A stretch of 64,000 nucleotides of DNA from Gemmata massiliana (GCA_000531095.1 HG799465.1:79757-143756), one strand, 5' to 3'; positions 37,716 to 46,914 are shown, counted from the first letter of the stretch. Made by a program: numbers and translations. The notes: generated by a model from the sequence alone, not told the origin.

Positions 37716-37940
37716 GGTAGGAGGGTCTCCGCCAAATGGATGCGCGAGAAGGCAGGTGGGATGGGTAAAGATTACTGCGCGACGGGGTCAACGAGGAAGG
37801 CTAATCCGCGCGAACGGGAGCGGTTCAAGGAAGATTGGGGCGATTGAGCGGGTTATCCCGGGTCGAAGTGAGCGCACAAAAATGTCGTCGGTCTCGCGCC
37901 CGCCCATAACGGACCGGCGCGAAACCACAGAGCAGTCACA

Positions 37941-39476
37941 TTACAGGAGCTTGGCGAGTACCACGGCGATAATGATCGCGACGCCAATAATCACGCCGGC
38001 ACCGAGAGTCGCCCAGGGCGATTTCTTCGCGGGTGGTGTGGTCGTTTGCGGGCTAACTTCGCCGCCGAACGGGTTGGACGGCGTGAACGGCTCTCGCTGT
38101 GTTGCGGGTGTTTGAGCCTCGGGCGCCTCCGATCGCGGGGGTGCGGACGGGAGCGGCGCCAACACCGGGCGCGAACCCGGTTTGGCGAGCGGGTTCACCG
38201 GGGGAAGTCGCGGACCGGTTCCCCACGGCGACGCATTCGGTGCCCCGAACGGGTTGAGGGCCGGGGGCGTCAACACCGCGGCGGCGGACGCAGCTTTCAC
38301 CTGGCTGCCGACCGGCGCGTTCAGCGTCGCGGCGGTATCGAGCGGCGTTTCGATGACCGCTTCGCACTCTTCCTCAGTGGTCATTCCTTCCATCGCGGCC
38401 GGACTGAGCACCGGCATCTCCTCGGCGGCCGGGAGCGGCACGCCCGTCGACACGAAGGCCTCCAGTTCGGCGACGATCTGGGCCGGCGTCTGGTACCGCG
38501 CTTTCGGGTCTTTGGCCATCATCTTCCCGACGATGACGGCCAACCCCTCGGGTACCTCGGGCCGGATCTGTCGGATCGGAGCCGGTTCCTTGGTCCGGTG
38601 CCAGAGGAGCTTTTGCGACACCGTGCCCGTGGGGAACGGCGGGTGCCCGGCGAGCAGGAAGTAGAACGTCGATCCCAGGCCGTAGATGTCCGCGCGAATG
38701 TCCACCGAGTGACTGTTCGCGACCTGTTCCGGCGCCACGTAGTCGGCCGTACCGAGCACGATCTTGTCGTCGTACTTGATGGTGAGTTGGTCGGTGTGGT
38801 CGTTCAGGAACCGGGCCAACCCCATGTCCAGAATGCGCGCGACGCCCTTGCGGTCGATGAGGATGTTGCCCGGTTTGATGTCGCGGTGAATAAGTTTGTT
38901 GCGGAAAGCGTATTCCAGCCCCCCGGCGACCTGGCGCACGTAGCTCACCGCGCGCTGGAGGTCCATCGGGCCGAACCGCTTCACCACGTCGAGCAGGTTC
39001 GGCCCGTCCACGTAGTCCATCACGATGAAGTGGAGGTTACCGTCCTGGTCGATGTCGTGCGTGCGGATGATGTTCGGGTGATCGAGGCTCCCGGCGGCGC
39101 GGGCCTCGCGGTAGAACCGCCCCAACGCAGCGGGTTGCTCGGCCTTCGCGGGGGGGAGCACCTTCACCGCGACCCGGCGGCGCATGAACATGTGCTCGCA
39201 CAGGAACACCTGCCCCATGCCGCCGACCCCGACGCGCTCCAGGAGCTTGTACTTCCCGATCGTGAACCCGCGCCACTTCCCGAGCAGGAACTGTTCGGAC
39301 TGGAAGTAGGTCAGCACCCCGTCCTGAACGAGTTCCTCGGCGAGTTCGCGCGGATCGACCGACGCCCCGCGCGTCAGTTGGCGCCGCTGGAGGTACCCCG
39401 AGAGCCTCGTCTCTTCCACCATGCCGCTCTTGCGGATCAACTGCAAAAGCTCTTCGATCGAGGAAGGTACGGACAT
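37941..39476 (-). CDS. Membrane-anchored Ser/Thr protein kinase
   Basis: The 511-residue protein has a 75-residue N-terminal helical region, then a Hanks-type kinase domain (about 76-345): glycine loop GVGGMGQV, catalytic Lys105 in VAVKVLPP, HRDIKPGN with Asp199, then DMG (217-219) in place of the usual DFG, and APEQ. A Pro-rich linker of about 140 residues leads to a single C-terminal membrane helix (about 490-511). The catalytic residues are intact, so activity is likely. The N-terminal segment recurs in planctomycete kinases. No phosphatase or FHA gene is adjacent. Confidence 0.94.
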   Translation of the reverse strand: MSVPSSIEELLQLIRKSGMVEETRLSGYLQRRQLTRGASVDPRELAEELVQDGVLTYFQSEQFLLGKWRGFTIGKYKLLERVGVGGMGQVFLCEHMFMRRRVAVKVLPPAKAEQPAALGRFYREARAAGSLDHPNIIRTHDIDQDGNLHFIVMDYVDGPNLLDVVKRFGPMDLQRAVSYVRQVAGGLEYAFRNKLIHRDIKPGNILIDRKGVARILDMGLARFLNDHTDQLTIKYDDKIVLGTADYVAPEQVANSHSVDIRADIYGLGSTFYFLLAGHPPFPTGTVSQKLLWHRTKEPAPIRQIRPEVPEGLAVIVGKMMAKDPKARYQTPAQIVAELEAFVSTGVPLPAAEEMPVLSPAAMEGMTTEEECEAVIETPLDTAATLNAPVGSQVKAASAAAVLTPPALNPFGAPNASPWGTGPRLPPVNPLAKPGSRPVLAPLPSAPPRSEAPEAQTPATQREPFTPSNPFGGEVSPQTTTPPAKKSPWATLGAGVIIGVAIIIAVVLAKLL

Positions 39477-39569
39477 CGGTCACCGTGCGTGCGGGGGCAC
39501 CGCCGCCCGGAGTTCCGTTCGGGCGGGGACGTGATTTCCGCCCAACACTAGGACAGGTTCAGGTGAGAC

Positions 39570-39662
39570 GCAAACTTCACTCGAAGCGCGGAATGCGGAG
39601 CGTGGAACGCGAAACACAAAGGGCATTTTTGCCTTCCGCGTTCCGCGCTCCACGCTCCGCGT
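39570..39662. repeat. Inverted repeat of GGAGCGTGGAACGCG-type units
   Basis: GCGGAGCGTGGAACGCGAAA on the left (about 39587) is complementary to a near-copy on the right (TTCCGCGCTCCACGCTCCGC, about 39642-39660), with the loop around 39615. It lies between the kinase start and the 3' end of the next leftward gene. No gene content. Confidence 0.65.
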
Positions 39663-39665
39663 TGG

Positions 39666-40276
39666 TCAAGCCCGCGATCCGAAGTACCCGGCGACGACCG
39701 CGATGATGATCCCCTCCCAGATTTTCAGTGCTTCCAAGTTCTTCTCCGCCACATTGGGGAGCACGAGGAACTGGAGGATCGTCTCCACGAACAGAAGCAT
39801 CATGGCGACCGTACCGACCCAGGCGCGGATCGAGAGAAACAGGTTGTGGTTGCGCCCGATAACGAACCGGAGAAAGAGAGCAACCCCGAACCCCCGGCCA
39901 GGCACCCGAGAAGCACCGGCCACTGCGAGATTTCGTTCGTGCCGGGCGTGAGCCGGGCCGCCGCGAGTTCCGGATCCTTCCAGATCGCGAACGCGACCAC
40001 CGCGGCGCTGCCGCCCACGAAGACCACGCGCATCAGCCACGGGAGCACGGCCGACGTTCGCGCGTCCGTTCCCGGGTGCGACGCGAAGGCCAAAAACACC
40101 AGCGTGAGCAGGAAGAAGTGCCCCAGCGGGACCGTTATCGTGGTACCGGCCGGGAACAGGAGCACGATCCAGAAGAACGAGCAAATCAGCACCGATAAGA
40201 TACCGCGGATCGAACCGGACGGGAGACCGAACGTCGGGTACTCGTGCGGCGGAGCGAGAGCGGGCGCAACGGCCAT
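39666..40276 (-). pseudogene. Small polytopic membrane protein, single-base frameshift
   Basis: The first part (40276 to about 39895) encodes MAVAPALAPPHEYPTFGLPS, then GILSVLICSFFWIVLLFPAG and two more membrane segments, and runs up to WPVLLGCLAG. The continuation (FGVALFLRFVIGRNHNLFLS, VGTVAMMLLFVETILQFLVL, IIIAVVAGYFGSRA) is in another frame and ends at 39666. The switch lies in a C/G run near 39885-39900 and equals one missing base. Joined, the product is about 203 residues with 5-6 membrane helices and no recognised family. GGAGG sits 5 bp before the start. It may be a sequencing error rather than a dead gene. Confidence 0.65.
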
Positions 40277-40464
40277 GACGTCCTCCATTGGGTGACTTCG
40301 TCAACACATTTCTGTGACTACTGAGTGATTCGGGCGCGGCCCCTGGCTCTTTCCATTTTCCGGCGTTCGAGACGCCGCGTGCGCGGACCGGAGCCTCGTG
40401 AAGACTCGGTCCCGGGCGCTTCTGTTTCAAGGCTCGGAACTTGGAACTACCCATTGTAGCGGAC

Positions 40465-40492
40465 TTGACGGCCGGACCCGGCGACGTAGCAT
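40465..40492 (+). promoter_or_regulatory. Possible sigma-70-type promoter for rplM-rpsI
   Basis: TTGACG (40465-40470) and TAGCAT (40487-40492) are 16 bp apart and about 80 bp upstream of the rplM start. The match is moderate (5 of 6 and 4 of 6). The rest of the spacer 40277-40571 shows no gene. Confidence 0.35.
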
Positions 40493-40571
40493 GATAGTCT
40501 TCCGGCGCCGACGAAGCGTCGCGTATTCTGTTTTTGTCACCCCGGCCCGGGCCGGAAGCGGATTGCAAACG

Positions 40572-41003
40572 ATGTCCACAACTCTCGCGAACGCGGCGAC
40601 CGTCCAACAGAACTGGGTCGTCATCGACGCCACCGATCTCGTCGTCGGCCGCCTCGCGGTCACGATCGCGAACGTCCTCCGCGGCAAGCACAAGGTGACC
40701 TACACCCCGCACTGCGACACCGGTGACTTCGTCGTGGTGGTGAACGCGGAGAAGGTGCAGTTCACCGGTAAGAAGTGGGACCAGAAGGAATACCAGGACT
40801 ACTCCCACTACGCCGGCGGGCAGAAGATCACCTCCGCGAAGGAGATGCTCGCCCGCAAGCCGGAAGAGATCATCCGCCGCGCCGTGAAGCGCATGATGCC
40901 GCGCGGCCCGCTCGGCTACAAGCAGCTCGGCAAGCTGAAGATCTACACCGGCAACCAGCACCCGCACCAGGCCCAACAGCCGCAAGAACTCAAACTCAAA
41001 TGA
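40572..41003 (+). CDS. rplM: 50S ribosomal protein L13
   Basis: The 143-residue protein is of normal length and carries the L13 landmarks: WVVIDATDLVVGRLA, GKHKVTYTPHCDTGDFVVV, KPEEIIRRAVKRMMPRGPLG and LKIYTGNQHPHQAQQP. The start at 40572 gives the usual short N-terminus; an in-frame extension to 40398 is not L13-like. It is 83 bp upstream of rpsI, the universal partner. Confidence 0.97.
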   Translation: MSTTLANAATVQQNWVVIDATDLVVGRLAVTIANVLRGKHKVTYTPHCDTGDFVVVVNAEKVQFTGKKWDQKEYQDYSHYAGGQKITSAKEMLARKPEEIIRRAVKRMMPRGPLGYKQLGKLKIYTGNQHPHQAQQPQELKLK

Positions 41004-41086
41004 TTTCGGCGGGCGAAACGTAACTGGTTCCGCCCGGTTCCGATCACCGAGATACCCCACCGGCATCGTTCAAGGACTCACTGACA

Positions 41087-41719
41087 ATGGCCGAGAAGAA
41101 GCCCGCGAAAGCCCCGAAAGCGCACCGCACCTACTACATCGCCACCGGCCGGCGCAAGACCGCCGTGGCCCGGGTCCGGGTCACCGAGGGCAAGGGGCAA
41201 GTGCTCATCAACGGCAAGCCGTTCGACCAATACTTCAACGAAGACAAGGACCGCGGCGCGGTCCTCGGGCCGTTGAAGATCACCGACCAACTGACCCGCG
41301 TGGACGTGTTCGTGACCGCCAAGGGCGGCGGCATCACCGGCCAGGCCGGGGCCGTGTCGCAGGGCCTCGCCCGCGCGATGAAGACCATGTTCAGCCCGGC
41401 GGACGAGCAGAAGGCCAAGGTCTTCGGCACCACGACCGTCATCAAGGCCCTCCGCGACGAGAAGAAGGAACAGGCCCGGGCGAAGGCCATCGCGCCGAAG
41501 CCGGCCGCACCCGCGGCCCCGGTGAACGAAGGCACGCCGCTCATCCCGGTAGGCACCGCGCCGGCAGCAGCGGCTCCCGCGTCGCCGGCCGACATCGCCA
41601 GCGGCATGGTGAAGAAGCTCCGCGACTCGGGCTACCTCACCCGCGACGCCCGCATGAAGGAACGTAAGAAGTACGGTCTCCGCGGCGCCCGCCGTGGGAC
41701 GCAGTTCTCGAAGCGCTAA
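41087..41719 (+). CDS. rpsI: 30S ribosomal protein S9 with internal insertion
   Basis: The protein is 210 residues against about 130 in most bacteria. The N-terminal half is typical: YIATGRRKTAVARVRVTEG and GGGITGQAGAVSQGLARAM. The C-terminus is typical too: LRDSGYLTRDARMKERKKYG and the rRNA-contacting tail GTQFSKR. Between them (about residues 103-172) lies an extra Ala/Pro/Lys-rich segment (KKEQARAKAIAPKPAAPAAP, then TAPAAAAPASPADIA). The insertion falls in the solvent-side helical region, before the last helix. A strong terminator hairpin follows at 41745. Confidence 0.96.
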   Translation: MAEKKPAKAPKAHRTYYIATGRRKTAVARVRVTEGKGQVLINGKPFDQYFNEDKDRGAVLGPLKITDQLTRVDVFVTAKGGGITGQAGAVSQGLARAMKTMFSPADEQKAKVFGTTTVIKALRDEKKEQARAKAIAPKPAAPAAPVNEGTPLIPVGTAPAAAAPASPADIASGMVKKLRDSGYLTRDARMKERKKYGLRGARRGTQFSKR

Positions 41720-41744
41720 AGCCTTCGAGATGGTGGTTATCACG

Positions 41745-41800
41745 AGCCGTGTGGCAGAGGTCGGTTACAACCAACCTCTGCCACATGGCTTGGTTGTTAT
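41745..41800 (+). terminator. Intrinsic terminator after rpsI
   Basis: GCCGTGTGGCAGAGGTCGGT pairs with ACCAACCTCTGCCACATGGC through a 20-21-bp stem with two G-U-type mismatches and a tiny loop. TTGGTTGTTATTT follows. It starts 26 bp after the rpsI stop. Confidence 0.8.
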
Positions 41801-41876
41801 TTGGGATGTTTACAGTATAGCGAGTCAGACCAAGCACCGGCCGGCTCACGCCAGCCGTTCGCCTTCCGCACGCAAT

Positions 41877-43115
41877 TCATTGCCCGAGTGCGGTTGCTGG
41901 TTGCTCTACCAATCGCGCGTTGCCCCAATTCACATCCGCTTGCACGTCTCCGGCTGGTCCGAAATCGATCACGAGCGCAAGTTCTTTCGCTCCGCGGACA
42001 TCGACCTTCACCGGGATCGCGTTGCCGGCCGCGAGAGCCTTCAGTTCGGGAAGCGGAACCTCTTGACCATCGACGCGAACGCGCACGTCCGCGAGCCCCC
42101 GTTTCCCAGTTACAGCATCGAGTCCAACAACCGCCTCAAAGCGGCCGTATTTCCCCGCGAGATCGTATGTCAGCACCGTCTTCGGGTGCGTTCCGAGCCC
42201 CTTATCGAACGTCTCCTCCCCTTCCCCCGACTGAAGGAACAGCGGGTTCCCACGTACCGTGCGGTCAGCGGCCCATGCCCAGCCGTCACCGAGAAATCCG
42301 ACCGTTTCCGCCTTCTTCGGCTTCAGGTCGGAGAGGTACACCGCCGGGCCTTGAAATACGTTAAGAGCCACCAGCTTCGTGAGCGGTACTTCGATCGCCG
42401 GACCGCACGCGGCCTTGCAAACGAGGGCGTTTCCCTTCAACGCGACCTCGTTCACATTTAATCGCGTACCGTCGGTGAGCACGAGGCCGGCATACGGCCC
42501 CTTCGGTCTGCGCGGGCGCACGAAACGCGGGTTGAAGCCAATAGCTGCGAGGTCCGCTAGTGGCACGTCACGCGCTGCTCCGCCGTCCGGTGTGAACTTC
42601 ACGCCCGTAGCCGTGAAGCCCGTGAGCGTGCCGCGAACCGTGTCGCCGTTGCGGTACAGCAGCGCGTCGCGGGTCGGTGTACCCGCCAGCCAGGTGTATT
42701 TGGCCGGATCGGACGGGGTATCGGCTGCCGGCGGTTTCAACCACACGGCAGCGACCGCGTCGAGCGCGATCGACCAGCTCTCGTCGGTCGTTGCGTGCGT
42801 GAAGTACAGTGCTTTCGCGTCGCCGCCCGTGACTTTCCCGGGTACGCGATCCCCGACCGCGGTGATGATGTGCGCCCCGGTCGGGAACGGTGGAAGGGCG
42901 GTATTGGGCTTTCGTAGTGCAACCAAGCGCGGCACCGTCTGCGAACCACCGGTCGTGGCGACTTCCGCCCCAAGTGTGAGCGACACCGCCCGGAGTTTCC
43001 CGGTGGGGGCGCGCTCCGTAGTACCGATGACCGTGAACGCGAGCGGGTCCGATGGAGCAGAAAGAGCCAGGGACAACACGAGCGGCAGCATCATCAGCTC
43101 CGGAGCGAACGTCAC
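41877..43115 (-). CDS. Secreted NPCBM-domain protein
   Basis: The 412-residue protein has a signal peptide (MMLPLVLSLALSAPSDP). A repeated small beta-module follows: DRVPGKVTGGDAKALYFTHA, NGDTVRGTLTGFTATGVKFT and DGTRLNVNEVALKGNALVCK look like three copies of the same roughly 60-residue unit. The C-terminal NPCBM domain (about 265-405) has GLGTHPKTVLTYDLAGKYGR, FEAVVGLDAVTG and LALVIDFGPAGDVQADVNWG. NPCBM binds sugars. The upstream spacer carries the CTAAC repeats. The exact start could be the Met at residue 8 or 9. Confidence 0.85.
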   Translation of the reverse strand: MTFAPELMMLPLVLSLALSAPSDPLAFTVIGTTERAPTGKLRAVSLTLGAEVATTGGSQTVPRLVALRKPNTALPPFPTGAHIITAVGDRVPGKVTGGDAKALYFTHATTDESWSIALDAVAAVWLKPPAADTPSDPAKYTWLAGTPTRDALLYRNGDTVRGTLTGFTATGVKFTPDGGAARDVPLADLAAIGFNPRFVRPRRPKGPYAGLVLTDGTRLNVNEVALKGNALVCKAACGPAIEVPLTKLVALNVFQGPAVYLSDLKPKKAETVGFLGDGWAWAADRTVRGNPLFLQSGEGEETFDKGLGTHPKTVLTYDLAGKYGRFEAVVGLDAVTGKRGLADVRVRVDGQEVPLPELKALAAGNAIPVKVDVRGAKELALVIDFGPAGDVQADVNWGNARLVEQPATALGQ

Positions 43116-43727
43116 CTGATCGAGGCGTCTGGACAGATAGGTTACGGTGCCACTCCCCCACTCCTCAAGAGATCCCCGCGCCCGTAGTTATGAGCGACCC
43201 TAACAATCGCTAACATTTTGGGGCCGCATCAGTGAACGGAGCACCGTTCCGAGTGAAAGAGTTCTAACTACTAATATTTCAAATACTTCTGACACATCTC
43301 CCCTTCGGCAATCGCGAAAACAATCACTAACAACGGCTAACATTTCGCTAACAAGCCCCCTCACGTGTGCACCCAAAGTACCGGCACGTTCTGCGAGAAG
43401 TGCTCCGGCCAACACACTCATTATACACAACATGAACAAAAGAATACCGTCTTGCAACCGGAATTGGCTAACTGCTTGCGTTTGCCTTGGTTCGGATCGC
43501 GGCGGTCGGCAGTAGGCTTTCAGCAAGCGAGCGAGCGATTAGCGCCTGATCGGGTTACGAAATGGAACACGAAAATAATCAAGAGTTACCAATTATATAT
43601 CAATTAATATTATGATTAACAGCCCATAACACCACGACACTGCCACGCAATTTTTCCCACGCGGCTTCGATAAGAGCATGCGGGGAAGACTCGCTCCCCA
43701 CCCGCGAAGACAATAGGGGCCGCGCCG
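43116..43727. other. Long intergenic region with CTAAC repeats and an AT-rich block
   Basis: No convincing gene; the open frames on both strands have atypical composition. It holds CTAAC motifs at 43200, 43210, 43264, 43327, 43337 and 43348, and a very AT-rich block at 43564-43622 (TTATATATCAATTAATATTA). It should contain the promoter of the leftward NPCBM gene. Confidence 0.55.
43200..43352 (+). promoter_or_regulatory. Array of CTAAC motifs at 10-11-bp spacing
   Basis: Two CTAAC copies start at 43200 and 43210; three more start at 43327, 43337 and 43348 (CTAACAACGGCTAACATTTC, then GCTAAC). Intervals of 10 and 11 bp place them on the same face of the helix. The array lies 85-237 bp upstream of the NPCBM gene start. 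It is likely a protein-binding array, but this is inference. Confidence 0.5.
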
Positions 43728-44453
43728 TCAGTACCGGATCGCGAACCCGGCTCCCGTGAAGAAATCGTCCGCGTGCTTGTTCAGTCCCACACCGAACCGG
43801 ATGTCGAGCTGGAAGTTGGGCGTGACTTGGTAGAGAAAACCGCCGTTGTAGTAGTACTCCGGCCCGACCTGTGTCGGTGTCGCGCCCGAAGGAAAAAGGG
43901 CGAAGCACTCGGTGTACGCACTGAGGCGCTTGGTGAGCGTGTACCCGACCGAAAGCGACTGAGCATACGAAAAGTACCCGTGGTCGTCCTCTTCCGCGTT
44001 CGCGAACACGCTGCTCCCGGCGAGTGAGATGCGGTCCGGGATGACGTCCCACGAGTACAGGAACAGTAGCCCGGGCAGCACCTTGTTGGACCCTTGTTCG
44101 CGCGACCCGGTCGGGAGGGTCATTTGAAGGGTCACGGCCGTTTCGGGCAAAATGCCGTCCTGCTTCGTCAGAGCAAACTTGGACGCCAAATAAAGGTCCT
44201 GGGGACCGGTTTGGAGATTGACCCCGGCGGGGTTCGCGGGGTCCGCGGCGCGCGTGTGCAAGAAGTTTTGCCCGATTTGGACCTCGAACCAGTCGGCAAA
44301 TATCCCGACCCGCACCAGTGCCTCCAAGAAAGCGTGCGAGTTCATGCGACTCGCGCCGCGGCCGTCCGAGGTGAACGTGTACCCGCTTTCGAGCTGAATC
44401 CGATTCCGACCGATGGTCCGACTCGAATTGGTAAAGTCCGGGCGCTCGGTCAC
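43728..44453 (-). CDS. Outer-membrane beta-barrel protein (phenol-degradation transporter-like), N-terminus missing in frame
   Basis: The 241-residue open frame reads TERPDFTNSSRTIGRNRIQL, then ESGYTFTSDG, with alternating strands such as LFLYSWDVIPDRISLAGSSV and FQLDIRFGVGLNKHADDFFT, ending in AGFAIRY. The terminal aromatic and alternating hydrophobic strands are barrel features; the TxRPDFT start is typical of the MetA-pathway/transporter family in planctomycetes. The only start in this frame is a GTG at 44453, which gives no signal peptide. Upstream in the same frame is an acidic linker (DEDDKKEPDKNEAGGKEPGD) without a start. The leader of the ORF ending at 44572 probably belongs to this gene through a frameshift. 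Confidence 0.7.
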   Translation of the reverse strand: MTERPDFTNSSRTIGRNRIQLESGYTFTSDGRGASRMNSHAFLEALVRVGIFADWFEVQIGQNFLHTRAADPANPAGVNLQTGPQDLYLASKFALTKQDGILPETAVTLQMTLPTGSREQGSNKVLPGLLFLYSWDVIPDRISLAGSSVFANAEEDDHGYFSYAQSLSVGYTLTKRLSAYTECFALFPSGATPTQVGPEYYYNGGFLYQVTPNFQLDIRFGVGLNKHADDFFTGAGFAIRY

Positions 44454-44567
44454 GATGGGGTCCGGCTCCTCCGACTTCTTCTCTCCACCGTTTTTGTCCC
44501 CGTTCGGCTCGTCGTCGCCGGGCTCCTTGCCCCCGGCCTCGTTCTTGTCGGGTTCTTTTTTGTCGTC

Positions 44568-44615
44568 CTCGTCAGGCGCTCTTCTCGCCCTTCCACGAGA
44601 AGAGCGCCTGACGAG
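44568..44615. repeat. Perfect 20-bp inverted repeat inside coding sequence
   Basis: CTCGTCAGGCGCTCTTCTCG (44568-44587) and its exact complement (44596-44615) are separated by 8 bases. The T tract on the left side (GGTTCTTTTTTG) is on the plus strand, so it does not make a terminator for the leftward transcript. Confidence 0.85.
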
Positions 44616-44706
44616 TGCGGTACTCCGGTAACGGGCGGTTGACGGCCATACACCCGGTGCAGAGTAAGAGAACCGTCATCAGAATTACGACCAGCCTTCG
44701 GTCCAC
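44572..44706 (-). CDS. Short lipoprotein-like leader ORF (possible 5' part of the barrel gene)
   Basis: A GTG at 44706 with GGAGG 6 bp upstream begins a 44-residue product: a hydrophobic lipoprotein signal (VVILMTVLLLCTGC) followed by MAVNRPLPEYRTRQALFSWK. The TGA falls inside a perfect 20-bp inverted repeat. It is either a true micro-lipoprotein or the signal part of the downstream barrel gene, separated by a shift of one base. Confidence 0.5.
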   Translation of the reverse strand: MDRRLVVILMTVLLLCTGCMAVNRPLPEYRTRQALFSWKGEKSA

Positions 44707-44937
44707 GGGGCGCCTCCGGTCCGATGATGCCGATTGTGTGGGTAACTACGACTGCCGAATTTGAATCAATTGTGACGCTCTGGCGGATATCGACTTTTTG
44801 GGCGCACGGCTCCATGTAAATGACCGCAGATCGCGGTCCGGAACCGCGTGTGATTGTTCTCCCCGGGCCGAGCGGGACGTTCCCGCCAGCTCCGACGATC
44901 GGTTGGTTCCGCCCCCCTGGGAGAAGGAGAGTTCGTA

Positions 44938-46914
44938 ATGAGCTGGTTTCGTAATCTGAAAATGGCAGCGAAGCTGGGTATCAGCTTCGCCATCCTGGTT
45001 CTCCTGGTCGCGTGTACCGGGGGGCTCGGGTTGCAAGGGTTGGGACAAGTCAACGACCGCGCCGAAGACATCGCCAAGCACGCCGACGGCCTCAACCACG
45101 TTCAGGAAGCCAACGGGGAACTGCTCCGGATCTCGCGCGCCGTCCGGAACGCGATCCTGGACACCGACGCGGCCGGCGTCGATAAACGGGCGGCCGACAT
45201 CCGCCGGGCGGACCAGCGGTTCCGGACCGAGTTTGAAGAGTACCGGCGAACGATCGTCAAAAACGACACGAAAGTCAAAGCGGCCGAAGTCGAGCGGCAG
45301 TTCAACGAGCTGCGCCCGCTCCAGGACGAAATCGTGACCCTGGCACGGGCACAGAAAGACGAGGAGGCCAAGGCCCGGCTCCCGCGCATCCGGGCGATCG
45401 CCGATTCGATGGAAGAAAAGATCAATGCGCTGGTCGAGTCGAAGCAGGAACTCATCAAACAGGCCCAGACCGACGCGAGCGCGACCTACGCCCAACTCCG
45501 CGGGATCGTGACGACCGTTGTGATCGGGGCGTGCGCCCTGGCCGTAGCCCTCGGGGTCGGGCTGTCGCGGCTCACCGCCCGTCCGCTCCAGAAAACGATG
45601 CACGTCCTCGAAGCCGTGGCGAAGGGCGACCTCACGCACCGGGCCGAAGTCACGTCCGTGGACGAGATCGGGCAAATGTCCGCGGCGCTGAACGTCGCCA
45701 TTGGCGCGCTCGTGGCCGCCAAGGAAGCCGAGCGCGCCCAGGTCGAACGGGACCGCGAGCGCGCCGCGCGGGAAGCGGGCGAGGCGCGCGAGCGCACCGA
45801 GCGCGAGGCCGCGGCCACCCGCGCGCAAGCCGAACTGGAGCGGGCGCAAGCGGCCGAACTCAAGAGCCGGATCGACACGATCATTACGACGGTTAGCTCC
45901 CTGGCCGCAGGGGACTTCACGCAAGAGATCCCGGACCTGGGTACCGACTCGGTCGGGCAAATGGCGCACTCACTGAACAAGGCCGTCGTTTCGGTGCGAA
46001 CCGCTCTGGAAGGTGTGCGCGAGGTGTCCGAGCAACTCGCCGACGCCTCGGGCCAACTGTCCGCGGCCAGCGACGAGATCTCCACCGGCGCCCAGGAACA
46101 AGCGAGCAGCCTCGAAGAAACCGCCAGCACGCTCGAAGAGATCACCGCCACCGTGCGCCAGAACTCCGACAGCGCACAGCAGGCCCGGCAGTTGGCGAGC
46201 AACTCCAAGGAGATCGCGGAGCGCGGGGGCCAAGTCGTCGGCAACGCGGTTGACGCGATGAGCGAGATCAATCAGTCCTCGAAGAAGATTGCGGACATTA
46301 TTACGACCATCGACGAAATCGCGTTCCAAACCAACCTGCTCGCGCTCAACGCCGCCGTCGAAGCCGCACGAGCCGGCGAGCAGGGGCGCGGGTTCGCCGT
46401 CGTCGCATCCGAAGTCCGAAACCTCGCCCAGCGCTCCGCGACCGCAGCGAAGGAAATCAAGTCGCTGATTGAGGACTCGGTGAAGAAGGTCGACGCGGGC
46501 ACCGAACTCGTCAACCGCTCGGGCTCGACGCTCGGCGACATCGTGACGAGCGTGAAGCGCGTGACCGATCTCATCACCGAGATCGCGGCCGCGGGCAAGG
46601 AGCAGTCGGTGGGGATCGAACAGGTGAACAAGGCCGTGTCGCAGATGGACTCGGTCACCCAGCGCAACGCCTCGCAGACCGAAGAGATGTCGGCGACCGC
46701 CCAGACCCTCACCGATCAAGCCTCGCAGCTCCGAGACCTCGTCGCTCGGTTCAAACTCAGCGACGCGCGCCCCGTTCCGCGTTCCACGAGCAAGCCCGTT
46801 TGTGCGAAGGCCCCGGCCACCAAGCCCCGGCCCGCGGTCGCTCGGGCCATGAGCAAGACCCACGAACGTGAATCGTTCAGTGGTACTGGTAGTGACGAAT
46901 TTACCGAGTTCTAA
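44938..46914 (+). CDS. Methyl-accepting chemotaxis protein
   Basis: The 658-residue receptor has a membrane helix at about 11-32, a four-helix-bundle sensor to about 185, a second helix (about 186-206), a HAMP domain ([20 protein letters not shown]), a coiled stretch, and a second HAMP-like unit ([20 protein letters not shown]). The signalling domain has the hairpin tip [20 protein letters not shown] followed by [20 protein letters not shown]. The flexible C-terminus ends in DEFTEF. A GGAG site precedes the start. No che genes are nearby. A strong terminator follows. Confidence 0.95.
   Translation: MSWFRNLKMAAKLGISFAILVLLVACTGGLGLQGLGQVNDRAEDIAKHADGLNHVQEANGELLRISRAVRNAILDTDAAGVDKRAADIRRADQRFRTEFEEYRRTIVKNDTKVKAAEVERQFNELRPLQDEIVTLARAQKDEEAKARLPRIRAIADSMEEKINALVESKQELIKQAQTDASATYAQLRGIVTTVVIGACALAVALGVGLSRLTARPLQKTMHVLEAVAKGDLTHRAEVTSVDEIGQMSAALNVAIGALVAAKEAERAQVERDRERAAREAGEARERTEREAAATRAQAELERAQAAELKSRIDTIITTVSSLAAGDFTQEIPDLGTDSVGQMAHSLNKAVVSVRTALEGVREVSEQLADASGQLSAASDEISTGAQEQASSLEETASTLEEITATVRQNSDSAQQARQLASNSKEIAERGGQVVGNAVDAMSEINQSSKKIADIITTIDEIAFQTNLLALNAAVEAARAGEQGRGFAVVASEVRNLAQRSATAAKEIKSLIEDSVKKVDAGTELVNRSGSTLGDIVTSVKRVTDLITEIAAAGKEQSVGIEQVNKAVSQMDSVTQRNASQTEEMSATAQTLTDQASQLRDLVARFKLSDARPVPRSTSKPVCAKAPATKPRPAVARAMSKTHERESFSGTGSDEFTEF

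Noticed and set aside
43200-43526. 108-codon minus-strand frame in the spacer upstream of the NPCBM gene
   Set aside because: It runs through the CTAAC array and has unusual composition; no motif or ribosome site supports it.
44450-44815. 121-codon minus-strand frame overlapping the barrel leader
   Set aside because: Arg/Thr/Ser-rich frame typical of a shadow; the leader with lipobox and the acidic linker lie in other frames.
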